Positions 1-8,974 are shown, counted from the stretch's first letter. The stretch: DNA of 64,000 nucleotides from Marinibaculum pumilum (GCF_042646425.1 NZ_JBHRTR010000015.1:124001-188000), one strand, 5' to 3'. Translations and numbers: made by a program. Notes: a model not told the origin generated them from the letters alone.

Positions 1-447
1 TCCCGCGCCGCGGTCGAGACCCTGGCCGTCATCGCCTATCACCAGCCCGTCACCCGGGCCGAGATCGAGGAGATACGCGGCGTCTCCCTCAGCAAGGGCA
101 CCCTGGACGTGCTGCTGCAGTCCGGCTGGGTGCGGCTGCGCGGGCGGCGCAAGGTGCCGGGCCGGCCGGTGACCTATGGCACCAGCGACGAGTTCATGCT
201 GCATTTCGCGCTGGAGAGCCTGGACGACCTGCCCGGCATCGAGGAACTGCGGGCGGCCGGCCTGCTGGATCTCAGCCGCGACGCGGAGCTGGGCTTCCCC
301 GCGCCCGGCGAAGCGCCGCCGGGCGAGGAGGTGGGCCTAGACGACAGCGAGGAGGAGGTTCCGGAACCCGACCCCGAACCTGAGCCTGGGCCCCCACCCG
401 AGACAGGCGCATCGGACGACGACGACGCGGAACCGCGGCAGGGATGA
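1..447 (+). CDS. scpB: ScpB, chromosome segregation and condensation protein (5' truncated)
   Basis: The reading frame is open from the window edge, so the N-terminus lies outside. About 148 residues are visible. They contain the winged-helix core typical of ScpB, with the run LAVIAYHQPVTRAEIEEIRG near the visible start, followed by SLSKGTLDVLLQSGWV. The last 70 residues are an acidic Glu/Asp/Pro-rich tail, which alphaproteobacterial ScpB often has. ScpB works with ScpA and SMC in the condensin-like complex that compacts and segregates the chromosome. Its stop overlaps the next start by 4 nt (ATGA), so translation is probably coupled. In related genomes scpA-scpB precede tatABC, which fits the genes further right. 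Confidence 0.93.
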   Translation, partial: SRAAVETLAVIAYHQPVTRAEIEEIRGVSLSKGTLDVLLQSGWVRLRGRRKVPGRPVTYGTSDEFMLHFALESLDDLPGIEELRAAGLLDLSRDAELGFPAPGEAPPGEEVGLDDSEEEVPEPDPEPEPGPPPETGASDDDDAEPRQG

Positions 448-1634
448 TGCCGGCCACGGCCATGCAGCAGGCGAAACCCGCAGCCCTGGCCCTGCAGGGC
501 GTATCGCATAGCTATGGCGGCCGTCTGTCGGTGGAGGGGATCGACCTGGCGGTCGGCGCGGGCGAGATCGTCTGCCTGCTGGGCCCCTCCGGTTGCGGCA
601 AGACGACCATCCTGCGCCTGGCGGCGGGGCTGGAGACGCCCCTGGCGGGCGAGATCCGTATCATGGGCGAACTGGTGGCCCGTGCCGGCCGCGCCACGCC
701 GCCGGAAGACCGGCATGTCGGTCTGGTGTTCCAGGATATCGCCCTGTTCCCGCATCTGGACCTGGTCGACAATGTCGCCTTCGGTCTGCCGCGGTCGGTT
801 CGCGACCGGCGGTCGATCGCCGAACGCTGGTTGGAACGGGTCGATCTGGGCCGGCACCTGCGCGACTGGCCGCATATGCTGTCGGGCGGCGAGCAGCAAC
901 GGGCGGCCCTGGCGCGCGCCCTGGCGCCGGAGCCCAGGCTGCTGCTGATGGACGAGCCCTTCTCCAGCCTGGATCCGCATCTGCGGCACCGGATGCGCAG
1001 CGAGACCCTGGCGCTGCTGCGGCAGGCCGGCGTGCCGGCGCTGATCGTCACCCATGATGCGGAAGAGGCGATGACCCTGGCCGACCGGGTGGTGGTGATG
1101 CGCGCCGGCGCCCTGGTGCAGGACGGCACACCAGACATGCTGTATCGGGCACCTGCCGACATCTTCGCGGCACGGCTGTTCGGCCCGCTGAACGAATGGT
1201 CCGGCATCGTCCGCCGCGGCGTCGTCGCCTCGCCGTTCGGCAGCCTGCCGGCGCCGTCGCTGGCGGATGGCCAGCGGGTGCTGGTTGCGCTTCGGGCGGA
1301 GGGGGTGCGGCCGCATGCCGCTGGTGCCGCGGTCGCCGGGACTGTGGAGGCCGGCGGGGGCGGTGCGGGGCCCGATGGCCTGCCTGCCACCGTGCGGCAG
1401 GTGCGGCCGCTCGGCGCCGACTGCCTGGTGGAGCTCACCGCCCTGGCGGCGGCGCCGGAGGGATCTGGCGAAAGGGAGGGGGCCGTCCCGGGCGGCGCGG
1501 CCGCCGGGGCGGCGAAGCAGGGGCTGCTGATGCGCTGCCGCCGGAATGAGGCCCCTGTGGCGGGACAGTCCCTGCACCTGCGGATGCAGGCCGACCTGGC
1601 CTTCGTCTTCCCGGCCCCAGCCGAATCAGCTTGA
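444..1634 (+). CDS. ABC transporter ATP-binding protein (FbpC/PotA-like), orphan
   Basis: A 396-residue nucleotide-binding subunit. Visible motifs are Walker A GPSGCGKT (about 47-54), the Q-loop VFQD (about 95-98), the signature LSGGEQQR (about 146-153), Walker B LLLMDEP (about 167-173) and the H-loop THD (about 203-205). The remaining 150 residues look like a TOBE-type regulatory region with low-complexity Gly/Ala stretches, as in the ferric iron, polyamine and sulfate importer ATPases. The start ATG overlaps the scpB stop, and a second ATG follows directly. No permease or binding-protein gene is next to it, so the substrate cannot be assigned. It sits between scpB and tatA, which are usually adjacent, suggesting insertion into that operon. 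Confidence 0.9.
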   Translation: MMPATAMQQAKPAALALQGVSHSYGGRLSVEGIDLAVGAGEIVCLLGPSGCGKTTILRLAAGLETPLAGEIRIMGELVARAGRATPPEDRHVGLVFQDIALFPHLDLVDNVAFGLPRSVRDRRSIAERWLERVDLGRHLRDWPHMLSGGEQQRAALARALAPEPRLLLMDEPFSSLDPHLRHRMRSETLALLRQAGVPALIVTHDAEEAMTLADRVVVMRAGALVQDGTPDMLYRAPADIFAARLFGPLNEWSGIVRRGVVASPFGSLPAPSLADGQRVLVALRAEGVRPHAAGAAVAGTVEAGGGGAGPDGLPATVRQVRPLGADCLVELTALAAAPEGSGEREGAVPGGAAAGAAKQGLLMRCRRNEAPVAGQSLHLRMQADLAFVFPAPAESA

Positions 1635-1665
1635 CGGCAGACTCATTGCCGTGCCCGATGCGTTC

Positions 1666-1682
1666 TGCAATGATGCATTGCA
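1666..1682. repeat. Perfect inverted repeat upstream of tatA
   Basis: TGCAATG-ATG-CATTGCA forms two perfect 7-bp arms around a 3-bp centre, about 45 bp before the tatA start. It could be an operator for a dimeric regulator or simply a small hairpin. No clear sigma70 hexamers were found around it. A related palindrome, CATTGCAATG, lies in the yajC promoter region at 10765-10774. Confidence 0.45.
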
Positions 1683-1725
1683 ACGGCGTTGCGGCGCCTT
1701 GGCTCAGTAACGGAGATTAGCCAGC

Positions 1726-1956
1726 ATGGGCATCAGCTTCTGGCAGGTAGCTCTGATCCTGGTTGTGGTGTTGATCGTGTTCGGCGCCGGCAAGCTGCCG
1801 CGCGTGATGGGCGACCTCGCTTCCGGGATCAAGAACTTCAAGAAGGGCATGAACGAGCCGGACTCGGTGGATGCCGCCAATGCGAACAAGCAGGTTCGCA
1901 GCGACGAGAGCCAGTCTTCGGCTGCCCTGGAGAAGGACAAGGCCGCGCACGGCTGA
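1726..1956 (+). CDS. tatA: TatA, twin-arginine translocase subunit
   Basis: A 76-residue protein with a single N-terminal membrane helix (residues 4-20), the FGAGKLP hinge, an amphipathic helix (DLASGIKNFKKGM) and a short charged tail. This is the standard TatA layout and length. TatA oligomerises to form the pathway through which folded proteins cross the inner membrane. A GGAG ribosome site lies about 9 nt before the ATG. tatB and tatC follow on the same strand, although the 253-nt spacer to tatB is long for this operon and shows no obvious gene. Confidence 0.96.
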   Translation: MGISFWQVALILVVVLIVFGAGKLPRVMGDLASGIKNFKKGMNEPDSVDAANANKQVRSDESQSSAALEKDKAAHG

Positions 1957-2209
1957 GCCCGATCGGGCAGCAACCGGTGCGGCCGCGGCCATTCAACCTG
2001 CATGGCCCGTCCCACATAGACAGTCAGGCGCCCGTCCGGCCCGTCCGTGTGCCGCACCGCATTTTCGCGGGCGACGGCTGCGGAACGGGCAGGGCGCCGC
2101 AGTGACGGGCTGCGACCGGCCCGGCGGTGCGACGGGCGCGGCGGCACGGGCCGCTGACGTCTGGCCGAGGATCCCTGCGGTCGCTCAGAATTCCAGGTTC
2201 CCCTAAGCG

Positions 2210-2932
2210 ATGCTCGACATCGGCTGGACAGAAATCGTGGTGGTGGCGGTCGTCACGCTTGTCGTGCTGGGACCGAAGGAACTGCCGCGTGCCCTGAAGA
2301 CCTTCGGCGCCGTGATGTCGAAGGCCCGCGCCATGGCACGGGAATTCCAGTCCGGCGTGGACGAGATGATTCGCGAGTCGGAGCTGGACGACCTGCGCAA
2401 GGACCTGCAGCAGGCCACCCGGCTGGACTTCGACGAGAGCCCGCCCAAGGACAAGCGCATCGATCCCACCTCCGGCGAGACGACACAGCCCGCCCTGCCG
2501 GCGGCAGCGCCGGACGCTGAATCGTCCGTGGCGGAGCAGGCCGGAACGGCTGCCGCGGAGGTCCCGTCCGGGTCGCAGATCGCCGGAACGGTCGAGACCG
2601 GGACGCCGAAGCCCGACGTCCCGGCGGCCGGGGAGGCAGACGGGCCTGCGCCCGGCGACGTGAAGCAGGTCCCCGCCTCCGGCTATTCCCGTGCCACGCC
2701 GGCGGCCGCCGTCTCGGCAGCCGCCGTCGGGACGGATACCGACGAGGCGCCGCCGTTCGGCGCCAACCACTTTGACCGGGACTATGCCGGCGCCGCGGAG
2801 GCCCAGGCCATGGACGACTTCCTGCCGCCGGAGGCGGAGCCCGAGGATGCGGCGCCGGCCGGGGTGCGGGACGCGACGCCGGAAGACGGCGCGGACACCC
2901 CCACCGGTGCGCCGGCCAGGGTCGCCGGGTGA
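2210..2932 (+). CDS. tatB: TatB, twin-arginine translocase receptor subunit
   Basis: A 240-residue protein. The N-terminus has the TatB signature: an acidic residue and Trp before the membrane helix (MLDIGWTEI), then VVLGPKELP and a long amphipathic helix. The rest is a disordered Ala/Pro/Glu-rich tail, longer than in E. coli (171 residues) but common in alphaproteobacteria. TatB with TatC forms the complex that binds twin-arginine signal peptides. Position between tatA and tatC supports the assignment over TatA or TatE. Confidence 0.95.
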   Translation: MLDIGWTEIVVVAVVTLVVLGPKELPRALKTFGAVMSKARAMAREFQSGVDEMIRESELDDLRKDLQQATRLDFDESPPKDKRIDPTSGETTQPALPAAAPDAESSVAEQAGTAAAEVPSGSQIAGTVETGTPKPDVPAAGEADGPAPGDVKQVPASGYSRATPAAAVSAAAVGTDTDEAPPFGANHFDRDYAGAAEAQAMDDFLPPEAEPEDAAPAGVRDATPEDGADTPTGAPARVAG

Positions 2933-2981
2933 TGGACGCTAGTGGCATGGGCGGCGGGGCAACGGGCCGGGTGAAGCGGCG

Positions 2982-3815
2982 ATGAGCGACGTCACGAAGG
3001 ACGGCCAGGGGGGCGGCGGCGACCAGGACCCGTTCGAAGCCACCAAGATGCCCCTGATGGATCACGTGGTGGAGCTGCGGAACCGGCTGATGTGGTCGGT
3101 CGGAGCGGTGATCATCTGTTTCGTGATCGCCTATATCTTCTCTGCCGAGATCTACGAGTTCCTCACCCAGCCGCTCTACATCGCCTCCGGCGGGCGCGAA
3201 GACGTCCGCACGATGATCTTCACCGCGCCGCAGGAAGCCTTCTTCACCTACATCAAGGTGTCGTTCTGGCTGGCGATGTTCATCGCCTTCCCGATGACGG
3301 CGACCCAGGTCTGGATGTTCGTGGCGCCCGGCCTCTACAAGCACGAGCGTCAGGCCTTCCTGCCCTTCCTGCTGGCGACCCCGGTCCTGTTCTTCGCCGG
3401 CGGCGCGATGGTCTATTTCCTGATCCTGCCGCTGGCGCTGGAGTTCTTCATCGGCTTCCAGACCAATGCGGAGGGACGGATCCCGATCGAGCTGATCCCG
3501 AAGGTCAACGAATACCTGTCGCTGGTGATGACCCTGATCTTCGCCTTCGGCCTGGCCTTTCAGTTGCCGGTCCTGCTGACCCTGCTGGCGCGGGTCGGCC
3601 TGGTCACCCCTGCGGGGCTGGCGAAGCGCCGGAAATATGCGGTGGTGATCATCATGATCGCGGCGGCGGTCCTGACCCCGCCCGATCCGGTCAGCCAGAT
3701 CGGTCTCGCCGTGCCGCTCTACCTGCTCTACGAGCTGTCGATCATTTCCGCCCGGATGGCGGAGAAGAAGAAGGCGGAGCGCGAAGCCGCCGAACGGGCC
3801 GCGCGCGGGGAGTGA
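2982..3815 (+). CDS. tatC: TatC, twin-arginine translocase core subunit
   Basis: A 277-residue polytopic protein with six predicted membrane segments, starting near residue 30. The N-terminal conserved stretch PLMDHVVELRNRL matches the TatC cytoplasmic segment that contacts the twin-arginine motif, and the FxAPQEAFFTYIKVS region is also typical. The C-terminus is a short Lys/Glu/Ala tail. TatC is the primary signal-peptide receptor of the Tat system. It starts 49 nt after tatB on the same strand. Confidence 0.97.
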   Translation: MSDVTKDGQGGGGDQDPFEATKMPLMDHVVELRNRLMWSVGAVIICFVIAYIFSAEIYEFLTQPLYIASGGREDVRTMIFTAPQEAFFTYIKVSFWLAMFIAFPMTATQVWMFVAPGLYKHERQAFLPFLLATPVLFFAGGAMVYFLILPLALEFFIGFQTNAEGRIPIELIPKVNEYLSLVMTLIFAFGLAFQLPVLLTLLARVGLVTPAGLAKRRKYAVVIIMIAAAVLTPPDPVSQIGLAVPLYLLYELSIISARMAEKKKAEREAAERAARGE

Positions 3816-3820
3816 GCCGC

Positions 3821-3866
3821 GGCGCCCCGGGCCGGCGCGGTCCGGGCCGGCGCGGTCCGGGGCGCC
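3821..3866. repeat. Tandem 15-mers inside a 10-bp perfect inverted repeat, after tatC
   Basis: GGCGCCCCGG at 3821-3830 pairs perfectly with CCGGGGCGCC at 3857-3866. Between the arms the 15-mer CCGGGCCGGCGCGGT occurs twice in a row (3827-3841 and 3842-3856). The element begins 5 nt after the tatC stop. The hairpin may attenuate or end transcription before serS, but there is no following T tract, so a classical rho-independent terminator is not supported. Confidence 0.6.
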
Positions 3867-4013
3867 GTCCTGCAGCGAGGATCGCCCTGGCGCCTGTTCT
3901 GGACCGCCGGGGGCGAGGCAGCGTATAAGCCCGGCACGACACGCCGCCCGCCGTCGCAAGGCACCGATGGCGCGGTCCGGCCCCGTTTTTCCGACGACGA
4001 CCCGAAGCAGGCC

Positions 4014-5303
4014 ATGCTGGACATCAAATGGATTCGTGACGATCCCGCGGCGCTGGATCGCGCGCGCGCCAGGCGCGGGCTGCCGCCCGTGGCGGACAGG
4101 ATCGTCCGCCTCGATACCGAGCGCCGGGAGGTGCAGACCCGCCTGCAGGAGCTGCAGGCGGCCCGCAATACGGCCTCCAAGGAAATCGGCGCCGCCATGA
4201 AGGCGGGCGACAAGGATCGCGCCGAGGCCTTGAAGGCGCAGGTGGCGCAGGCGAAGGACGAGATCCAGGCGGCCGAGGAGCGCGAGCGCGCGCTTGCCGC
4301 GGACCTGCTGGGCGAGCTGGAGACGCAGCCGAACATCCCCGACGACGACGTGCCCGACGGCCGCGACGAGGCCGACAATGTGGAGATCCGCAAGGTCGGC
4401 GATCCGCGGCGCTTCGACTTCCAGGTGCGGGACCATGTCGCGCTGGGCGAGGGCCTGGGCGGCATGGACTTCGAGACCGCGGCCAGGTTGTCGGGTTCCC
4501 GCTTCGTGGTGCTGAAGGGCGCGCTGGCGCGGATGGAGCGGGCGCTGGCGCAGTTCATGCTGGACCTTCACACCGGGGAGCATGGCTATACCGAGGTCGT
4601 GCCGCCCTATCTGGTCCGCGACGATGCCGCCTACGGCACCGGGCAGCTGCCGAAGTTTTCCGAGGACCTGTTCCGGACCACGAACGACTTCTGGCTGATC
4701 CCCACGGCGGAGATGCCGCTGACCAACCTGGTCCGCGACAGCATCCTGGAGGCGGCCGACCTGCCGCTGCGCTTTACCGCCGACACGCCCTGCTTCCGGT
4801 CCGAGGCCGGGGCCGCCGGCAAGGACACCCGCGGCATGATCCGCCAGCACCAGTTCCGCAAGGTGGAGATGGTCAGCTTGGTGCAGCCGGAACAGTCCGC
4901 CGCGGAACTGCAGCGGATGCTGGGCTGCGCGGAGACCGTGCTGCAGCGCCTCGACCTGCCCTATCGGGTGGTGATGCTGTGCAGCGGCGATATGGGCGCT
5001 TCGGCCCGCAAGACCTACGACATCGAGGTCTGGCTGCCGGGACAGGACCGCTACCGCGAGATCTCCAGCTGCTCCAACTGCGGCGACTTCCAGGCCCGCC
5101 GCATGGCGGCGCGCTATCGCCCGGAGCCGGAGGCACGGCACACCGCCTTCCTGCACAGCCTGAACGGGTCCGGCCTGGCCGTGGGGCGGACCCTGATCGC
5201 GATCCTGGAGAACTACCAGGACGCGGACGGCGGCGTGGCGGTGCCGGCGGCGCTGCAGCCCTATATGGGCGGCCTGCAGCGCCTGGCGCCGGCGGGCGGC
5301 TGA
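4014..5303 (+). CDS. serS: Seryl-tRNA synthetase
   Basis: A 429-residue class II aminoacyl-tRNA synthetase of normal length. Residues from about 30 to 105 form the long antiparallel coiled coil that grips the tRNA-Ser variable arm. The catalytic domain shows motif 2 (FRSEAGAAGKDTRGMIRQHQ) and motif 3 around GLAVGRTLIAILENYQ, plus the serine-site region ISSCSNCGDFQARR. It charges tRNA-Ser and tRNA-Sec with serine in the cytoplasm. The tatC-serS-surE order is widely shared in alphaproteobacteria. Confidence 0.98.
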   Translation: MLDIKWIRDDPAALDRARARRGLPPVADRIVRLDTERREVQTRLQELQAARNTASKEIGAAMKAGDKDRAEALKAQVAQAKDEIQAAEERERALAADLLGELETQPNIPDDDVPDGRDEADNVEIRKVGDPRRFDFQVRDHVALGEGLGGMDFETAARLSGSRFVVLKGALARMERALAQFMLDLHTGEHGYTEVVPPYLVRDDAAYGTGQLPKFSEDLFRTTNDFWLIPTAEMPLTNLVRDSILEAADLPLRFTADTPCFRSEAGAAGKDTRGMIRQHQFRKVEMVSLVQPEQSAAELQRMLGCAETVLQRLDLPYRVVMLCSGDMGASARKTYDIEVWLPGQDRYREISSCSNCGDFQARRMAARYRPEPEARHTAFLHSLNGSGLAVGRTLIAILENYQDADGGVAVPAALQPYMGGLQRLAPAGG

Positions 5304-5365
5304 AGGCAGCGTCGGAAGGCCGGCGGCACGGGTCGCGGCGGCATCGCATCGGGGGAGATCATCGC

Positions 5366-6151
5366 TTGAGGATCCTGGTCACCAACGACGACGGCATCCA
5401 TGCGCCGGGCCTGAAGACCCTGGAGAAGATCGCCAAGGAACTCACCCGCGACGTCTGGGTGGTCGCGCCGGAATCGGAGCAGTCCGGTTCCTCGCACTCG
5501 CTGACGATCCACCTGCCACTGCGGGTCCGCCGGCTGTCGGCGCGGCGCTTCGCGGTCAGCGGTACGCCGACGGACTGCGTCGCGATGGGTGTCCACCAGG
5601 TGATCCCGGGCCGCAAGCCCGACCTCGTCCTGTCCGGGGTCAACCGCGGCACCAACATGGGCGACGACGTGACCTATTCGGGGACGATCGCGGCGGCGAT
5701 GGAAGGCTGCCTGCTGAAGATCCCGTCGGTGGCGCTGAGCCAGATGGTGAAGCCGGGCCAGTCGGTGAAGTGGGCGACCGCCGCCCATCATGCGCCGCCG
5801 GTGCTGCGGGCGCTGCTGAAGGAAGGCTGGCCCGAGGGGGTGCTCATGAACGTCAACTTCCCCGACGTCCTGCACACCAAGGTGACCGGCGTCGAGGTTT
5901 GTCCGCAGGGCGAGCGGGACTATTCCGACATGGTCATCGACGAGCGCACGGACGCCCGTGGCAACCTCTACTACTGGCTCGGCTTCCGCCGGGTGACGGG
6001 CGAGCCGCAGGCGCGCACCGACCTGGCGCAGGTCTGGGGCGGCGGCATCGCGGTCACGCCGCTGCAGCTCAACCTCACCCACCGGGGCACCATGCGCAGC
6101 CTGAAGAAGGCGTTCGAGAACAAGAACTTCGGGGATATCGCGTCGGAATGA
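5366..6151 (+). CDS. surE: SurE, 5'/3'-nucleotidase
   Basis: A 261-residue protein starting with TTG at 5366, read as MRILVTNDDGI. A GGGGGAG ribosome site at 5351-5357 fixes this start, while a longer upstream reading frame lies inside serS. The metal-binding NDDG at residues 7-10, SGTPTDC and SGVNRGTN are the SurE signature segments. SurE removes phosphate from nucleoside monophosphates and supports stationary-phase survival. Its stop overlaps the pcm start in an ATGA, giving the classic surE-pcm coupling. Confidence 0.96.
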   Translation: MRILVTNDDGIHAPGLKTLEKIAKELTRDVWVVAPESEQSGSSHSLTIHLPLRVRRLSARRFAVSGTPTDCVAMGVHQVIPGRKPDLVLSGVNRGTNMGDDVTYSGTIAAAMEGCLLKIPSVALSQMVKPGQSVKWATAAHHAPPVLRALLKEGWPEGVLMNVNFPDVLHTKVTGVEVCPQGERDYSDMVIDERTDARGNLYYWLGFRRVTGEPQARTDLAQVWGGGIAVTPLQLNLTHRGTMRSLKKAFENKNFGDIASE

Positions 6152-6795
6152 GCGACCAGGCGCACAAGATCCGCCTGATCATGGAGCTGCGGCGCAGCGG
6201 CATCACCGACACGCAGGTGCTGTCGGCGGTGGAGCGGGTGCCGCGGGAACTGTTCGTGCCCGACACCTTCGGCGACCGCGCCTACGACAATATCGCCTTG
6301 CCGATCGACCAGGGGCAGACCATCAGCCAGCCCTACGTGGTCGCCTACATGACCCAGGTGCTGGAGCTGTTCCCCCGCGCCAAGGTACTGGAGATCGGCA
6401 CCGGCTCCGGCTACCAGGCGGCGGTGCTGTCGCCGCTCTGCCGCCGGGTCTTCACGGTGGAGCGGTTCCGGTCGCTGTCGCGCCGGGCGGAGGAACGGTT
6501 CCGCGCGCTGGGCCTGACCAACATCGTGACCCGGGTCGGCGACGGCATGCTGGGCTGGCCAGAGCAGGCGCCGTTCGACCGCATCATGGTCACCGCCGCG
6601 GCGGCCGACGAGGTGCCGCAGGCCCTGAAGGAGCAGCTGCGCGACAATGGCGGCATCCTTGTGGTGCCGGTCGGGGACGGTGTTGCACAGGAAATCGTGA
6701 AGGTGCGCCGCAACGGCGACACGTTCGAGGAAAGCCGCATGCTGCCGGTGCGCTTCGTGCCGCTGGTCAAGGGCGTGGCGGAGGAGAAGCGGTGA
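6148..6795 (+). CDS. pcm: Protein-L-isoaspartate O-methyltransferase
   Basis: A 215-residue methyltransferase. It has the PCMT family segment PIDQGQTISQPYVVA (around residue 52-66) that binds the isoaspartyl substrate, and SAM motif I VLEIGTGSGYQAAVL (around 80-94). The enzyme methylates isoaspartate in aged proteins to start their repair. The start ATG at 6148 overlaps the surE stop, and the stop overlaps the next gene's GTG start. A second, more divergent family member is at 55538. Confidence 0.96.
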   Translation: MSDQAHKIRLIMELRRSGITDTQVLSAVERVPRELFVPDTFGDRAYDNIALPIDQGQTISQPYVVAYMTQVLELFPRAKVLEIGTGSGYQAAVLSPLCRRVFTVERFRSLSRRAEERFRALGLTNIVTRVGDGMLGWPEQAPFDRIMVTAAAADEVPQALKEQLRDNGGILVVPVGDGVAQEIVKVRRNGDTFEESRMLPVRFVPLVKGVAEEKR

Positions 6796-7760
6796 ACGGA
6801 GAGGCGATGGCGGCGGAAGCGGCGGCGGAACCGGTCGAGGCAAGCCTGACGGAGCGCTACCTGGGCAGCGTCCAGACCTGGGAATGCGACACGATGGGCC
6901 ACATGAACGTGCAGTTCTACTGCGCGAAGGCCTGGGAGGCGGAGCAGGGGCTGTTCGCGGACCTCGGCCTGGGCCGCCGGGCGCGCGGTGCCAGGGGCCT
7001 GACCCTTCGGATGACCGACCAGCATATCCGCTTCCACAAGGAGCTCCGCGCCGGCACACCGTTCCGGGTCGCCAGCGGCATTGCCGCGATCGCGCCGGAC
7101 GGCCTGCGGATCTATCACGAGCTGCAGCCGGTGGTGGGCGGCGGCGTGGCCACCACCCTGACCAACGAGATCCGGCTCGCCGACCGGAACGATCCGAACC
7201 GTAGCCTGGCCCTGCCGGACGAGGTGCTGCGCGGGGCAGAGGCGTTCCGCACGGCCGTGCCGGCGCATGGCCGGGCGCGCGGCCTGGACCTGGGCGATGC
7301 GCGGCCGGCGCCGCGGCTCGACGACCCGCTGGTCGCGAAGATGGTGCCGATGCAGCGTGGCGCGGTGATGCCGCACGAATGCGACGAGGCCGGGCTGCTG
7401 CGCCCGCAGGGGGTCATGGGGCGGTTCTCCGACGGGATTCCCGCGCTGCTGGGCAACATGTTGGGCTGGGACCGCTCGTCCGACCCCGATTCGGGTGGCG
7501 CGGCGCTGGAATACCGCATCGTCGTGCGCCGGCCGGCGATGGCCGGCGACGTGCTCTGCTGTTTCTCCGGCATCGTCTCGATCTCCGGCAAGCCCTATAC
7601 CTGGGCGCACTGGATGTTCGATGCCGAGAGCGGCGAGGCGGTGGCGACGGCGATCAATGTCGGCGTGCATATGGACCTGCGCAGCCGGCGGGCGACGCCG
7701 CTGCCGGAGCCGATGCGCGGCGCCTTCGAAGCCCATATCGTCGACGGCCTGTCGGTCTGA
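6792..7760 (+). CDS. Double-hotdog acyl-CoA thioesterase family protein
   Basis: A 322-residue protein with two hotdog-fold halves. The first begins near WECDTMGHMNVQFYCAKAWE, the typical 4-hydroxybenzoyl-CoA/acyl-CoA thioesterase segment with Asp and Asn near the active site. The second half begins near residue 195. Members hydrolyse acyl-CoA thioesters, but the substrate is not evident here. The GTG start at 6792 overlaps the pcm stop, so it is co-translated with surE-pcm. ATG at 6807 is a possible alternative start. Confidence 0.8.
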   Translation: MNGEAMAAEAAAEPVEASLTERYLGSVQTWECDTMGHMNVQFYCAKAWEAEQGLFADLGLGRRARGARGLTLRMTDQHIRFHKELRAGTPFRVASGIAAIAPDGLRIYHELQPVVGGGVATTLTNEIRLADRNDPNRSLALPDEVLRGAEAFRTAVPAHGRARGLDLGDARPAPRLDDPLVAKMVPMQRGAVMPHECDEAGLLRPQGVMGRFSDGIPALLGNMLGWDRSSDPDSGGAALEYRIVVRRPAMAGDVLCCFSGIVSISGKPYTWAHWMFDAESGEAVATAINVGVHMDLRSRRATPLPEPMRGAFEAHIVDGLSV

Positions 7761-7879
7761 CAGGCCGCTCGCGGCGCGCGCGGGCCAACGCAGGACCTTG
7801 ACGCCACAGGCGGCTTCCTGCATGAGAATCGGGTAGTGTCGATTCGGGGGCCGGCCGGTGCCGTGCCCCGCATTGCGGA

Positions 7880-8974
7880 GTGACAGGCTTGGCCGGCACG
7901 ATCCGCACCTGCGCCGGTGGCGGCGGCAGCGGGGATCGTCGGCAGTTTCCGGGGGTGGCAGGCGCAGTCCGGGCAGGACTGGCGCTTGCTTTGCTGTGTC
8001 TGCTCCCGGCCTGCGCCATGAAAATGGATCCGCCGGAATGGATGCGAATCGGCAAGTATTCCGACAGCGCCACCGGCGGCGGTGCCGGCCGCGGCACGCG
8101 CCCGGGCAGCGTCGTCGTGCAGTCGGGCGATTCCGTCTCCATCATCGCGGCGCGCTACGGCCTCGACACCCGCGAGATCATCGTCGCGAACAACCTGTCG
8201 CCGCCCTACACCATCTATCCCGGACAGCGCCTGCACCTGCCGCAGCCGAAGCTCTACGTAGTCGAAGGCGGCGATACCCTTTCGGGCATCGCCGCCGGCC
8301 TGGGGGTGGAGATGGCGGCGCTGGCGGCCCGCAACGGCCTGCGCGCGCCCTATCGGATCTATCCCGGGCAGGCCCTAGAAGTGCCTGACGGGCGTGCGAT
8401 CCGGACGGTCGCTGCGGCGCCTGCGCGGGCCGCGGCCGATGCGTCCCTGCCGTCCGCCCGCCGCGCCGCGAGCCCGGCGCCCCGCGCCGCCGGCAATCCG
8501 GCCCCGGCAGCGAAGCCGGCCCCGGCGCCGGCGCCGCGCAAGGCGGTCGCCGCGCCGCCGCCGCGGTCGGGCAAGCCGTTCGGCTGGCCGCTGACGGGGC
8601 AGATCCTGTCGCGCTTCGGGCCGAAGGAAGGCGGCCTGCAGAACGACGGCATCAACATCGCGGCCCGGTCCGGCGACCCGGTGCGGGCCGCCGACAACGG
8701 CGTGGTGGTCTATTCCGGCAACGAACTGGCGGGCTTCGGCAATCTGCTGCTGCTGCGGCACGGCGACGGCTGGGTGACCGCCTATGCGCATAACGAGCGG
8801 CTGCTGGTGAAGCGCGGCGACACGGTCAATCGCGGCCAGATCATCGCGCGGGCGGGCCGCACCGGCAGCGTCTCCTCGCCGCAGCTGCATTTCGAGATCC
8901 GCCAGGGGCGGCAGGCGGTGGACCCGCTGGACCACCTGCCGCGCATGACCGCCATGCAGACCGCCGCCAACTGA
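7880..8974 (+). CDS. nlpD: NlpD-like lipoprotein: two LysM domains plus degenerate LytM (M23) domain
   Basis: A 364-residue envelope protein with a GTG start. A lipoprotein signal ends in LPAC with Cys near residue 45. Two LysM peptidoglycan-binding domains follow (about 78-121 and 126-168), then an Ala/Pro linker and a C-terminal LytM fold (about 210-355). The zinc-binding HxxxD of active M23 peptidases is replaced: the segment reads NDGINIAARSGD, with Asn where His and Asp are expected. The distal QLHFEIR is kept. E. coli NlpD has the same kind of loss and activates the amidase AmiC during cell separation. The surE-pcm-nlpD order matches enterobacteria. Confidence 0.85.
   Translation: MTGLAGTIRTCAGGGGSGDRRQFPGVAGAVRAGLALALLCLLPACAMKMDPPEWMRIGKYSDSATGGGAGRGTRPGSVVVQSGDSVSIIAARYGLDTREIIVANNLSPPYTIYPGQRLHLPQPKLYVVEGGDTLSGIAAGLGVEMAALAARNGLRAPYRIYPGQALEVPDGRAIRTVAAAPARAAADASLPSARRAASPAPRAAGNPAPAAKPAPAPAPRKAVAAPPPRSGKPFGWPLTGQILSRFGPKEGGLQNDGINIAARSGDPVRAADNGVVVYSGNELAGFGNLLLLRHGDGWVTAYAHNERLLVKRGDTVNRGQIIARAGRTGSVSSPQLHFEIRQGRQAVDPLDHLPRMTAMQTAAN

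Noticed and set aside
1957..2209. Possible small gene between tatA and tatB
   Set aside because: The overlapping frames lack ribosome sites and have antisense-like composition. The spacer is only 253 nt.
2253..5156. A 967-residue open frame on the minus strand opposite tatB, tatC and serS
   Set aside because: Same reason: antisense to conserved genes, with no recognisable motif.
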